64,000 bases of DNA from Tetracentron sinense (GCA_015143295.1 CM026566.1:6063072-6127071), one strand, 5' to 3'; shown: positions 1 through 11,769, counted from the first letter of the stretch. Notes: generated by a model from the sequence alone, not told the origin. Program-made: numbers and translations.

Positions 1-1456
1 AGGCTAGCACCCGCACGTCCCTGGGCTACCAACCTCCTTGACATGTTTTTGTTTCGTTTCGCTTGTGAGCCAGAGGCTGGCACCTACACATCCCTGGGCT
101 ACCAACCTCCGTGATATATGCTTATTTCTTGTTTTATTTATCATGTACCAATACTCATGAAAAACCCAGTCCATGCAAGCATGCGTGCGTGTGTGTAGCA
201 ATTGTAGTAGGCATGATGACATACTTGAGTAGGATGATCACATGAGCGTAGTGTTGCAATTCTTAATATGAGCATATGGAAATATAAATGACATGTAGTG
301 CATTTGATCAAGGTAGGCATTTAGAAAGAATAACTCAATGCATGCTTTCATAATTCAAGTTCACTCATTCAAATCGTCATTTAAGCATTTTTTCAAACAC
401 TTGGCAAGCATCACATTTATAACCTTTTAATTTAAGTTGCTTAGTGCATGTTTTTTTTCACCAACACAAGGGTGTATTTATTATATTTGGAAATTCCCTT
501 CTACCATTAACCATCACACTACATACATCACCCCACACGGCATCCATTCGCCACAACCCACCATCCGTTCGCACATTCCCACACTTTCATCCATTTATCT
601 TGTTTATTATAGGGATTTCATCATAACTCAAGAAAAGGGACAAACAACATATAAATTCATGAGATTTGAGGAAGAAACCTAGGTTATTACCAAGGAAGTT
701 AGTAGGGTGTACTAACCTTGAGGATTTCCCCAAATCTTGAAGGAAACCCTTGATTTGGAAGTCTTGAGTAGGGATCTCCTAGCTTGATAAAGGATGATTC
801 TTGCTTGCCAACCTTCAAGCTTTGAGCTCCTTGATCTCTTCCTTCTTGAATCCACAACTCATTCTTGAAACAAAATCCTCAATCTCACTTTCCTTCCCTT
901 TCTCAATCTCCTCTCTTGCTCTTTCTAGGTTTTGGTTAGGCTAAAACCCCCAAATAGGAAGCCCTAGGTGAAACCCTCTTCTCCTGTCCTCTACTCTCTC
1001 TAAAAATGGTGCCCTAAGGGTTTGTGAAACCCTTAGGCTCAAGCAAGCCTTTATAGGCAAGGTGAAAATACCCAAAAGTCAAAAAAGCCCTTAATAAAAT
1101 TTCTGCAAAACGTGATAGACCGAGCGATCGGTCGCCTACCGAGCGATCGGTGTTCTTGACCTAGCGATCGGTCAAAAACACCATCTCTGAAATTTTTCCC
1201 CATAAAAAAAAGTTAACCAGTCAATAGCTACCGATCGATCGGTGCTCTGCAGGTCTCGACTGCTTTGGCCATATCTTTTGACTCGTTAGTCGGATTTTGA
1301 CGATTCAACTTGCGTTGGATTTATCTTTCGAAAATGAACATTTTTGACATTTCAAAATCTTTAAATTCTTCCTTATTTATTAATTATATTACTTGAAAGA
1401 CCAATTGGCTACGCGAACCCTATTCATTTGGTACGAAAAAGTTCCAGGGTGCTACA
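1..1456 (-). repeat. Partial Tekay-type LTR (cut by window start)
   Basis: The sequence matches the LTRs of elements E and A. It has the GAGCCAGAGGCTAGCACCC / GGGCTACCAACCTCC repeat (two copies, 1-120), a U3 block with GATCGATC palindromes (1109-1240), and the terminal GGTGCTACA ending at 1456. Read on the minus strand it starts TGTAGCACCC, has a TATAAAGG box at 1049-1056, and just downstream a perfect inverted repeat AAGGGTTT...AAACCCTT (1016-1034). It is either a solo LTR or the 5' LTR of an element extending left of the window. The next bases (1457 on) are copia integrase, so it inserted into element G. Its target duplication cannot be checked because the left end is missing. Confidence 0.85.
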
Positions 1457-2180
1457 CACATCCAGTGATAAGACCTCCATTCAAGGATATAGAGAGAGAA
1501 TCGAAGCTACTCGAGCTTATTCACAGTGACATTTGTGAAATGACTGGTGTACAATCAATAGGAGGGAAAATATATTTCATTACCTTCATCGACGATGCCT
1601 CTCGCTACACGCATGTTTTTCTCATCCGGACTAAAGACGAAGCATTTGAGAAATTCAAGGTGTTCAAGTCAGAAGTTGAGAATTTTCAGGAAGCTAGAAT
1701 CAAGATACTTAGAACTGATAGAGGAGGAGATATCTTGATTCAGATTTCGTTAAGTTTTGTGAAGATAACGGGATCCGTCACGAGACAACTGCACTGTACA
1801 CACCACAGCAAAATGGCATTGCAGAAAGAAAGAACAGAACTCTATCACATTCTTAACAGAGTTCCTCAACGGAAAGCAGAATCAATTCCATATGAATTGT
1901 GGAAGGGAAGAAAACCAAATCTGCAGTACCTTAGGGTTTAGGGTTGTCTAGCCCAAGTCAGATTGCCTAACTTGAATAACCCCAAGGTAGGAACCGGAGG
2001 TACTGACTACGTTTTCATTGGCTACTCAATGACAAGTAAAGCGTACAGGTTTCTGAATCTGGAAACTCTAGCACCACATTCAGTTATGGAAGCTATTGGT
2101 GCTGAGTTATTTGAAACTATGTTTCCATACAAAAGAAGTCAAGAAGTAGTGGGGGACCAACCAGAATCCAGTTCTAAGTA
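1457..2180 (+). pseudogene. Copia integrase core, broken
   Basis: The reading starts abruptly after the LTR with a stretch that includes LIHSDICEM and FITFIDDASRYTHVFLI, the first catalytic Asp region of a copia integrase. It continues to LRTDRGGD, around the second Asp. The frame then shifts: the part expected to carry the catalytic Glu (a PQQNGIAERKNRT-like stretch) is only found in another frame near 1800-1840. A stretch of perhaps 50 residues before NRVPQRKAESIPYELWKGRKPN is missing. A TAG at 1939-1941 replaces the Trp usually found before GCLA. The enzyme would cut and join element DNA into the host; this copy cannot. Confidence 0.8.
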
Positions 2181-3068
2181 GAAAGAACTTGAAGAACCAA
2201 TTCCTTCTGAACCAAAAAGAAGTACTCGACCGAGAATTTCAAAGGATTTTGGCCTTGAGTTTGTTTGTTTAATCGAGAAGGACCCAACAAGCTACACTGA
2301 AGCAATAATGTCTAAAGACGCAGATCTTTGGAAAGAGGCAATGGATGATGAGATGCACTCTATCAACTCCAACAATACCTAGATCCTGGTGGACCTACCT
2401 CCAGGAAACAAGACAGTGGGATGCAAGTGGATCTTCAAGAAGAAATTGAAACAAGATGGATCCATAGAAAAGTTCAAGGGTAGATTGGTTACGAAGGGCT
2501 TTAGACAGCGAATGAGTTTTGACTACTTTGACATATATGCCCCTTTGGCTAGGTTGACCACCATTAGGATGTTGATTGCATTGGCTTCAATCTAGGATCT
2601 GATTATTCATCAAATGGACATCAAAACCGCATTCCTTAATGGTGATCTTGAAGAAGAAATATACATGGATCAGCCTGAAGGATATGTTCTGCCTAAGAAT
2701 GAGAAGAAATTCTGTAAACTTCTGAAGTTGTTGTATGGAATAAAGTAGCTCCAAAATAATGGCATGATAAATTCAGAAGTGTTCTTCTAGCTGATGGGTA
2801 TCAAGTCAACTGTGGTGATATTTGTGTATATAGCAAATTCAGAGATAACTTTAGGGTGAAAATTTGCTTATATGTTGATGACATGCTCATTTTTGGAACT
2901 AATGATCAAATTATTGCTAACACAAAGGAGTTCCTATCATCTAACTTTGATATGAAAGATATGGGTGAAGCAGACGTTATACTTGCAATCAAGATTGTAA
3001 GGAGCAGCAAAGGAATTGCGCTTTCTCAGTCAAGCTACATTGAGAAGATTCTCAGGAGGTTTAATTAG
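2181..3068 (+). pseudogene. Copia reverse transcriptase, broken
   Basis: The domain starts near SYTEAIMSKDADLWKEAM and includes [30 protein letters not shown] and the catalytic box CLYVDDMLIFGTN (about 2862-2900), followed by MKDMGEADVIL. In-frame TAG codons stand where family members have Trp or Gln (about 2380 before ILVDLPPG, 2593, 2746 and 3066). There is also a frame change between about 2750 and 2855. The YVDD box itself is intact. Pseudogene; no product expected. Confidence 0.85.
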
Positions 3069-3829
3069 TTTGATTGTACTCCGGCTCCTACACCAGTTGA
3101 TTCAAGTATTAAACTAACAAAGAATGAAGGCAGATGTGTTTCTCAACTAGAGTACTCGCAGATTATCGGCAGTTTAATGTATACGATGCATTGCACAAGA
3201 CCGGATATAGCCCAAGCAGTGGGGATGTTATGCAGATATACCAGTAACCCTGGTCGATTGCACTAGGTAGCATTGATCAAAATTCTGAGGTACCTGAAGG
3301 GTACATTATCCTATGCTCTACACTACAGAAGATCACTCACAGTGCTTGAAGGATTTAGTGATGTGCATGGAATTCATGCCCAGACGAATCAAAGTCGATC
3401 ACGGCATGGATGTTCTCGATGGGAGGAGGAGTCATCTCTTGGAAGTCCAAGAAGCAAACTTACATAACTCATTCCACCATGGAATCGGATTTCATTGCAC
3501 TATCGTTAGCTAGAGAAGAAGCTTAATGACTCAAGAGTATTCTGGTTGATGTGCCAATCTGGGAGATGTCCATGCCAGCAGTCACAATCTATTGTGATAA
3601 TCAGGCGGCTATGCTCAAAGCATACAGTGAGAACTACAATGACAAGTCTAGATAGATCCGCCTGAAGCACAACCATGTTAGGGGTCTGATTGTTGATGGT
3701 AAAATCGCAATCCAGTATGTGAAGTCCAAAGAGAATTTGGTTGACCCCTTGTCCAAGGGCTTTGGCACGGACCTTGTGATGAAGACATCAAGAGGAATGG
3801 GACTGAAGCTAGTTGAGCAGTTGAACTAG
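3069..3829 (+). pseudogene. Copia RNase H and pol C-terminus, broken
   Basis: Recognisable pieces are YTMHCTRPDIAQAVGM, ILRYLKGTLSYALHY, SWKSKKQTYITHSTMES, YCDNQAAMLKA and the tail DPLSKGFGTDLVMKTSRGM, ending at TAG 3827-3829. TAG at 3265 replaces the usual Trp before VALIK. A TAA TGA pair near 3524 falls at a conserved Glu-Trp. The role in an intact element is removal of RNA from the RNA/DNA hybrid. The natural end of pol is preserved, so the following DNA is the element's 3' non-coding part. Confidence 0.8.
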
Positions 3830-4414
3830 GTGGAAACCCAACCTGATGAGTCTCTCAGGTTCAATGGGAATAACAAACCTTGTAAGAAACTTCAAATACA
3901 CCATAAATGAAATGCCAATTTAATTGTGTCCCTTCCTAAGGATGATGTCAATAGTGCAAGTCTATAGACAGTAGATCTATAGATAATTCTACGATGAGGT
4001 TGAGAATTTAAATGGATTCTCTTATTGAGTAACTAGAGGCCTATAATAGGCTGGAGTGTTGTAGAAGCACTCTTGATAGACTCACCTTTCTAAGTGTCGA
4101 AGGCTCGTCAACTTCTATGAGAATCTGACTAAATCTCTAGAGCTCTCAGTAAGATCAGGATTAAGCATGGACGTTAAAGTGCTAAGCTGAATGAGTACAC
4201 ATATCTTCTTAAAGGAATGTGTGTGCAACAAATCCGATTGGTCAATACGAGTTTTACAGTTTAAGGCATAGTCCACTGGGTTCTCTGGCCTTTCTTGATT
4301 TTTTTGCAGTAAGTGTAGGTTTAAGTCGAAAGACACCCACATCTATGCACATGATATTCTTGGATGCTCGAATTTGTTTTACTTACTTCTTAATTACGTT
4401 ACTAATTCTAAATC
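3830..4414 (+). other. 3' non-coding spacer of element G
   Basis: AT-rich stretch between the pol stop and the polypurine tract. I see no coding domain. Short open frames here (for example 4219-4431) have no family resemblance. Confidence 0.6.
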
Positions 4415-4425
4415 AAGTGGGGGAT
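4415..4425 (+). promoter_or_regulatory. Polypurine tract of element G
   Basis: AAGTGGGGGAT directly precedes TGTTGATTATG, a typical plus-strand primer site followed by an LTR start. Confidence 0.7.
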
Positions 4426-6594
4426 TGTTGATTATGATTTAAAATTTGATTTAATATTAATAAAAACCGGATCACTAGGATCCGGGGTTTTGATTTTAAT
4501 CATGAGCTAAAACCCCTCATTAATTTAATCTTTGTTTAGGTTGGGTGTTTAATCTCTTGAAAGAGAGAAAACACACTTTTAGTGCATTTCCCATTGTTCT
4601 TTAGTCCCAATCGGAAGAGCAGAGAAAATCTAAAGGGTTTAATTACCGCCTTGCTTGCTTAATTGTCAACAACCAAGCATGAGGTGTAGACTTTGACCCA
4701 CAAATTCCTTTAGACGATAACTAGGGTGCGCTCGCACTCACAGCGAGCGCGAGCGCAGACATGCACGGACGGGCACGGGTACGGGCTCGGGTGCGGTGCA
4801 GTGCGGGCATAGGGCTTTGGGCACTATGAGGCACACTTCGCACGTGCGCATCGTCGTGAGTCGTTTGGGTCGCTATTTCTTTTAAGTAATTTGGACCGTT
4901 GATCTAATCTCAACCATAGATCTAGATTGACCTTGATCGGATGATCATCGTGGTTGATCAGATCAGTCTAATCATGTCTCAGGCTCGAATTAGATCTGGG
5001 CCATCGGATCTGTGTGTGTGAGATCTGAGGAGACACATGAGTGTGTCAGGTGGATCGGATCTCATAAGTACCTTGAGTCAGTGGGTGCAGGCTCGTGCGT
5101 GCAGGCCCATGATGGGGTGCTCTGACCAAGGCCTAACCTTGTGTGCCATGTGGCTTATCTGGTGTAGGAGGGCCTAGCCAGGTGGTTGAGTACATGCGCT
5201 AGCAAGGGGATCCTAGTCCTCTATAAATAGAGGGGCTTGGGGAGGGTCTGAGAGCTGTTGGAACTCAGACCAGTGAGCCAGACCAGAGCTTGATCTGTGG
5301 AGAATAGCCTGATCCGTGAGCCCAGACCACGAAGCCTAGAGACTAGTGAGTCTGATCCATTAGCCCAGACCACAGAGCCTATGAGCCTGATCCGTGGACC
5401 CAGTCCAGTGAGCTACCTGACCAGAGTAGGTGCACCTTGGTCCAGTCTACACCGAGTAGCCATGGTCCATCAGGATGACTTCGTACTAGGGACCTCTTAG
5501 GAGGACCCTTAACCTGAAGATCTCCATTAATGGTGGTCCTTGAGCTTGATGGAGAAGATGGTGACCCTGACCCATTATCTAGACACCCAGAACCCAGAAC
5601 CAGACCCAACAGGCTATCCGGATCGATCCAGATCCATGGATACCAGGAAATGGACAGTTTCTCCAGCTCCTGATGAGGTTGCAAAATGCCTTCGAGCTTC
5701 TCAACCATCCATATTGTTCGATTACCCGATCTGGTATTCCAGATCGAGTAGAACAGTGGATCTGTCCTACATGGGCAGAACCATCTTGGTAACCATCCGA
5801 TTTTGGGTGATCCTACCATATCCACATGATGGGTATCTTGTGGAATGGGTTAATCTGGATAAGCCTGTACTTGCACCCAAACAGAACCTAAAACTGATAA
5901 ATCGGAATAAGTATAATCTTGTGACCAAACAGACTCGGATTAAGTTAAAATGAATTAACTTAAAATCAGTAACCAAACAGGACTTAAGACATAATTGATT
6001 CTAGCCAAACCAGAAACAGATTCTGTGCATAATTGATTCTGGATAGAACCAGAATCTGTAACCAAAAAAAATAGGTGCAGACCTATTCTGGAAAAGGTTA
6101 AAACAGGATTAGACCAAACCAGTGTGGACCTAACCCTGTAACCAATCAGACTGTTAAACCCTAAGGGTTAAAATGGTAATTTTGGAAATGATCTAATTAA
6201 TTAGATTTTCTTTTTCTATAAATTCGATGGGACTTTAGGACACTTGGATAATTAGGCAAACCCTAATTAAATGGATATATATATATAAATATATATATTT
6301 TTAAGGGCATCCTAAAGGAAGATCAGTACCCCGTCTTCTGCAGAGTAGTGCAAACTCGTTGGGAAGACCGGAGAGAATCTGAGCTGAGTTGTATCCCGGA
6401 GATAGAGCTGCTATATCCCTTCCACATGGGAGGCTTCGACTATCTTCAAGAAAGACTCACTTTTAGTGCCGCTCAGCGAAGCGATTCTCTACCTTAATTA
6501 ATTAAATAATTAATTGTTTATTTAACTGCATTATTATCTGTCTGTATTTGCTAAGTGGCTCTGTGTGTAGGGATTTAGCCCAATTACACCAGCA
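4426..6594 (+). repeat. 3' LTR of copia element G (right end approximate)
   Basis: Starts TGTTG right after the polypurine tract. A possible end is ACCAGCA at 6588-6594, the near inverted match of the start (TGTTG/CAGCA, one mismatch). The 5' LTR is outside the window, so the end and the target duplication are unproved. A TATAAATA box lies at 5222-5229. Just downstream (5270-5410) are three or four degenerate copies of a unit like GAGCCTGATCCGTG plus AGCCCAGACCA. A GC-rich segment (4730-4820) precedes. No gene is supported: the long overlapping frames on both strands at 5379-5953 carry no family motif. Confidence 0.55.
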
Positions 6595-7360
6595 GTAGGG
6601 CATCTGAATTCCCACCATACTAAAGGAAGATATGACCTTGTGTAGTAGTTGTGTTAACCAAAAAACAAAAGGAAGATATGAAAAATCTTCTTTTTGCTTT
6701 TAACTATCATAATGATGCCCACACCTAAACATTCACACATGAAACAATCCTTTCTTGTTTCTTCTAAGGAACACACAAAAGGCTCTACCCCGAGTTGATA
6801 ATCATAAGAGGGGGCTTCCTTGACAAGAAGAATGCATGGTCATGGACCAATTCAAAAGAGGAAATTTAGGGTTTCTTGAAATGATACAATGCACATCTTC
6901 ACCTTAAGCGATGTGTTCTGTTGTTGAGAAGCCGATCTGATAAGGGTAATGAGAAAAGGAAAATTAAATTAAAGTGATTCCTATTTTGCTTGCTAGAAAA
7001 TTCTCAAGAAGGCTTTAGGGTGCTTGATTTGCTAAAAAAAAAATATGAGATAACAAACGGTGTAATAGCTAACTATGTTCTCCATACTTCAAACCTCAAT
7101 ATGGTCTTGTTTTGAAAATGAGGTAGACATGCCAAGCCAAAAATATCACAATTATATTCTTCTCCCTTAAACTATACAAAATATTTTTTTTAAAATAACT
7201 GATGATGTTCAGATATCCATACCCAACACTTATCTCCTAAAATCTAACATTGTATGTTGAATTATGAAAAATAAATACTAAACATACTGCTTAATTGGTA
7301 TAGGCCATTCCCCGAGCTTAATCCAGTTAGGTGTAGCTCATTATTCTATTGGGCACATTT
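6595..7360. other. Unassigned AT-rich DNA, left flank of element H
   Basis: No domain, LTR or repeat that I can recognise. With H removed it would join 52914-53288. It is the best candidate for old host DNA in the window, though it may be remnant repeat. Bases 7356-7360 (CATTT) are the left target duplication of H. Confidence 0.5.
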
Positions 7361-8822
7361 TGTAAAGTCCATTTTTTTTTTGTATTGGCATATTCCGGTA
7401 TCAAAACAAGTGAGTCTAGGTGTGTATCTTGTGTCGTTGCCATCAAGCATTCGTAAACAAGTGAAGTTGAAGACCGTTGAAGACTCGGTTTGATCATTTC
7501 CTTCATAGCATGGTAAGTGACCTAGATACCATGCTACCATAGGTGGGAATTGACTTAGAATAATCCTAATATGTTGCCTTAGGTGGTAAGTGTCCTAGAC
7601 TAATCATACGGACCCTAGGTGATGAGATAAACAGTGCAAAACTTGTTTAAAAATCTGAAAATTTTCAAAAAACTAAGGTTGCTTGTTTTGAGGATATCTC
7701 CCAAACCGTAGCTCGGATTGTTCTCCATAATATGTCAAAACGATCGCGTCAAAAAGAGCTACAACTTTTGTGAAGGGAAAAGACCCAAAACGAAGTTTAA
7801 GTTTCAAGTTGGCCCCTCAGAGTCGACCCTGGGTATAAGGTTTTTTGTATGGTGCAAATTGGCAGAGGCTAAGAAAAGTGAGGGTCGACCCTGGAGGATG
7901 GTTCGGTCGACCAAAATGCACACTTGGGTCGACCCAACTAACTCCCAGGGTCGACCCTGATATGGGAAACTTGCCAAAAACCAATTTTTACATATCTTGG
8001 GTGTTTTTAACTATTTTAGCAACTTCTATACCTTGGTTTTTGATCCTCTATAGATTGGGAACCCTTCTAGTACGTGGGAGATAACTTAGGAAGAGTATAG
8101 AGAGTGTTTTTAACTCCTAGAGTTCATAAAAACTCTAAAAACTTGGTGTTCTCCTCCCCTTTGATTGGTGCATTCTACCTAGACATTACAAGCCTAAAGC
8201 TCCATATTAGCTTGTTTGGACTTGTGCATTGAAAGAGTCCATCTAGGTATTGTTTTCTATCAAACCATCAACCCGTTCTAGATAGAACACCTTGGTTTGA
8301 GTGTTCTAGAGCCTTTGCGAAAGAGATCGATCCGAGATGGATCGTGAATGTGTGAATTGGTCGGTGGAACCCAAAGCTGTCATTGACGGAGATCAATCGG
8401 AAGATCGTGGATTGTTTTCAAGACACGAAGAGAAGTACGAGCGGCTGCGGTTGATCACGGGACTTGTGAGTACGTGATGACTTTTCGAGGCGTGGAGGAC
8501 TAAGAACTGAAGGATCGAAGTGTCGAGTAGGAAGGAGTCAAGTTTGAGTCTTGTAAGTTCTTGCTTACTTTGTCTTAGTGGATTCTTATGGCTGTACTAG
8601 GTCCCGTGGTTTTCCCCTGAAGGGTTTCCACGTAAAAATCCTTGTGTTGTGGTTTGCCTGGCTTTCTAATTTTTGCAATTAAAGTACATCATCCCTTAAC
8701 TTAATAACTTAATTGTTAAAAGATGAAAAATGGTAGATAGACTTATAAGAAGCCTTAACCATCCCCTTGAATTTATGAGTTCTCAACTCAAACCTTGATT
8801 TGAAATTCACCAAATTTTTTCA
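7361..8822 (+). repeat. 5' LTR of element H
   Basis: 1462 bp, TGTAAAGTCC to TTTTTTCA; pairs with 51416-52908 (1493 bp). U3 holds a cluster of GGTCGACC-type palindromes (about 7810-7965). The TATA position at 8048-8054 reads TATAGAT, against TATATAT in the 3' copy. The 3' part contains repeated short inverted pairs around GATCGTGG and CGGTGGAA. Confidence 0.92.
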
Positions 8823-8824
8823 AC

Positions 8825-8836
8825 TGGTATCATAGC
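8825..8836 (+). promoter_or_regulatory. Primer binding site of element H
   Basis: TGGTATCATAGC two bases after the LTR end; one mismatch to the initiator-Met tRNA type TGGTATCAGAGC common in plant LTR elements. Confidence 0.8.
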
Positions 8837-8884
8837 GGCTTCACTAACTTTTTATTGTGATCTTGTCTCATATTTTCGGTGAAT

Positions 8885-10336
8885 ATGAATCTCCAAAGAG
8901 AGGGAGGATCCATTTCTTGTCCCCCATTATTTGATGGGAATAATTATACCTATTGGAAAGCTCGAATGAGAGCGTTTCTTAAATCATTAGATGAGAGAGT
9001 TTGGTTCTCCATTGAACAAGGTTGGACCCATCCAACAAAGACCATAGATGATCGGACCATCCCTAAACCTTCTTCTGAATGGACCAATGTAGACCTTGAA
9101 AGTTGTAGATAGAATAGTAAGGGTCTAAATGCAATCTTCGCCACTGTCACTCTCGAAGAATTTTGATGTATATGTAAATGTGACACTTCGAAGGAGGTAT
9201 GAGACATTCTTCAAATTACACATGAAGGGACTACAACTGTCAAGATCTCCAAACTTCAATTGCTGACCTCTAAGTTTGAAAAGTTGTTGATGGATGATAA
9301 TGAAACTTTTGACAGTTTTTATGCTAATCTGAGTGACATTTTCAATTCTAGTTTCAATCTAGGGGAAAGAATTCCTGAGTCCAAAATTGTTAGAAAAATT
9401 TTAAGATCTCTACCTGAGAGATTTCGATCGAAGGTTACCGTCATCGAAGAAAGCAAAAATGTTGATGCTCTCAAAATCGAGGAGTTGGTTGGTTCCCTCC
9501 AAACCTATAAGTTACATTTGAATCCATCTAAGAAACCAAAATCTATTGCCTTGAAATCCATCAAAGAATCCATAGATGATTCAGATAGTGACTCTAAGGA
9601 TGAAGAAGAAGAATTTGCTTTTTTTGCTAAGAAATTCAAATTTTTTTTGAAACTTAATAAGAGATTTAATCCGAAAAGACAAAAATCTTATGAAAAGCCC
9701 AAGTCCAAGCACTTTGAAAATAAGAACATCTTAAAAGTGTGGACAAGAAACCCCATGGTGTTCAATGCTATGATTGCCAAGGCTATGGCCATATTGCCAC
9801 TGAGTGCTCTAGTAAGAAAAGATTTAAGGGCAAGGCAAGGGATGACAGTGAATCTGAATATGAGGAATTAGATAGTTCTTGTGAGGAGACTAGGGGTTAT
9901 GTAGCCTTCACTGCATCTCTGTCTAGGGTTAAAAAATATTCTTCAAATGTTGTGAGTAACCAACATTGTAGTGATGGTGAGGAGGATGATGAGAGTCAGA
10001 ATGACTCAGATTCTGAGGGAGACCTTGAGGCAGCCTGTAATGAACTATTTCAGGAATGCCTAAAGTTGAAAAAGTTTCAGTTTTCTATGTCCAAAAAGAT
10101 CAAATCTATTAAAATAGAAAAAGATGCCTTAGACCAAGTGGCTTCAGGGTTAAGAGCTCTTGTGTCACAGCTTGAGGAAGAGAAGGCTTCCTTCCTTGCC
10201 AAGACTCAGCTACTTGAATCTGATTTACATGTTTGTCTTGATGAAAAGATAAGTATGGAAATCAAGTTGGCTGATATTGAGCAAAATCAGAGGTGTGGAG
10301 ATGAGAAGGAAATTCCATCAACTCGAACACTAAGCC
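8885..10336 (+). pseudogene. Gag of element H, first part (interrupted by D)
   Basis: Start chosen at ATG 8885, 63 bp after the LTR. The N-terminus has PPLFDGNNYTYWKARMRAFL, the plant copia gag start (DUF4219/UBN2 type). A stop near 9110 and frame changes up to 9205 break it. The frame recovers with LLTSKFEKLLMDDNETFDSF and ILRSLPERFRSKVTVIEE. An acidic Ser/Asp stretch follows, then a zinc knuckle CYDCQGYGHIATEC (9766-9807). Next are a long acidic segment and a probable coiled coil (about 10090-10310, heptad-like Leu/Lys/Glu). Gag would form the particle and bind RNA. The frame is cut at 10336 by element D and the coding sequence resumes at 30555. Confidence 0.85.
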
Positions 10337-10853
10337 AGTAGCACCCCGAAAATTTTCGTACCTAATGAATAGGGTTCTCGTAGCCAATTGGCCTTTCACG
10401 AAGTATAATTAATAAATAAATAAGAATTTGAAGATTTTGAAACACCAGAAATGTTCATTTTTGAAAGACGAATTCAACGCAACTTGAATCGTCAAAATCC
10501 GACAAACAATTCAAAAGTTATGGCGAAAACACCGAAGTAGGAAAAATGTGAAAAATCAGCAAAATGGAAAAAATACAGACCAACTGGTCGACCGCTCCAG
10601 CCACCGGTCGACTTGTAGCCTACCGGTCGACCCGTAGCCTACCGGTCGACTGCTCTAACCACCAGTTGACCGCTCTAGCACTAAATGTTGTATGGGCAAA
10701 TTTTCCAGAGAGAAGATTTTGACCGGTCGACCGCTAGCCTACCGATCGACCGCTCATACGACCGGTCGACCGTTCCTCCAGCACTTGGCCTAATTGGTCT
10801 ATTTTGGCCGAAATTTTATGGGTAGGGAGGTCATTTGGCCACCCCCTTTTTTC

Positions 10854-10896
10854 TATATAAAGCCCCAACTCGCAGGTGAGGGTTTCATAAACCCTC
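10854..10896 (+). promoter_or_regulatory. LTR core promoter of D: TATA box plus telobox hairpin
   Basis: TATATAA at 10854-10860, then GAGGGTTT-CAT-AAACCCTC at 10878-10896, an 8 bp perfect inverted repeat with a 3-base loop that contains AAACCCT (telobox). It sits where transcription would start. The 3' LTR has the TATA box at 15874-15880 and GAGGGTTTCATAATCCCTC at 15898-15916, where one arm has changed. Confidence 0.6.
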
Positions 10897-11769
10897 AAAG
10901 CTTATATTTGGGGATTTTGGGAGATTGGAGAAGGAAGAGAAAGGAAAGCTAGGGTTTGAACCAAAGTTTGGTGTTTGTGATCAAAGGAAAGCTTGGATCT
11001 CATCTTCCCTCAAGTTCTCCTTCAATTTTCAAAGGTTAGTACACCCTACTAACTTCCTTAGTAATAACCTAGGTTCCTTCCTCAAATATGATGAGTTTAT
11101 ATGTTGTTGTCCTTTTTTCTTGAGATATGATGTAATCCCTATAATAAACAAGATAAACAGATAAAGGTGTGGGAATGTGCGAATGGATGGGGGATTGTGG
11201 TGAATGGATGCCGTGTGGGGTGACTTATGTAGTGTGATGGATAATGGTGGAAGGGCATTTCAAGCATAATGAATACACCCTTGTGTTTGTTCAAAAATAG
11301 GCACTAAGAAACTTAAATCGAAAGACTATAAATGTGATGCCTACCAAGTGTTTGACAAAATGCTTAAATGTGAACTTGAATTATAAAAGCATGAATTGAG
11401 TTATTCTTTCTAAATGCCTACCTTGATCAAATGACTTTACATGCTATCTATCTTCCCATTGGATTATATTAAGAATTGAAATGCTACACTTATATGATGC
11501 TCATATTCAAGCATGTCATCATGTCTACTACAATTGCTACACACACGCACCCATGCATGCATGAACTGGTTTTCAAGAATATACGCATATGATAATTCAA
11601 GTGAAAATATTACATGTCAATGAGGTTGGAAGCCCAGGGATGTGCGGGTGCTAGCCTCTGGTTCACAAGTTAAACGAACATGAATGTCAAGGGTATAACA
11701 TATCCCTAGGATATGTCATACCAGGCTCACAAGAAAACACGACAAGCAAGAATCAAGAAATATGGAAGG

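Larger units (their letters stand above)
1457..6594 (+). mobile_element. Ty1/copia retrotransposon G, 3' half, decayed
   Basis: Order seen: integrase core, reverse transcriptase, RNase H, stop, 3' spacer, polypurine tract, LTR. Integrase before RT is the copia order. The 5' half lies left of the LTR that interrupts it. The RT wording around YVDDMLIFG and the RNase H tail resemble TNT1/Tork-like plant copia elements, but I do not fix the lineage. Many in-frame stops and frameshifts make it a pseudogene. The right border is approximate. Confidence 0.8.

Noticed and set aside
1457..1461. CACAT as target duplication of the first LTR
   Set aside because: The left border is outside the window, so it cannot be tested.
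5379..5953. Overlapping 148- and 137-codon frames on opposite strands
   Set aside because: Inside the copia LTR, no domain motifs, repeat-derived composition.
10925..11164. 79-codon frame repeated almost identically at 15945-16184
   Set aside because: Lies at the same place in both LTRs of element D, so it is duplicated by the LTRs. No conserved domain; a leader ORF cannot be excluded but is not supported.
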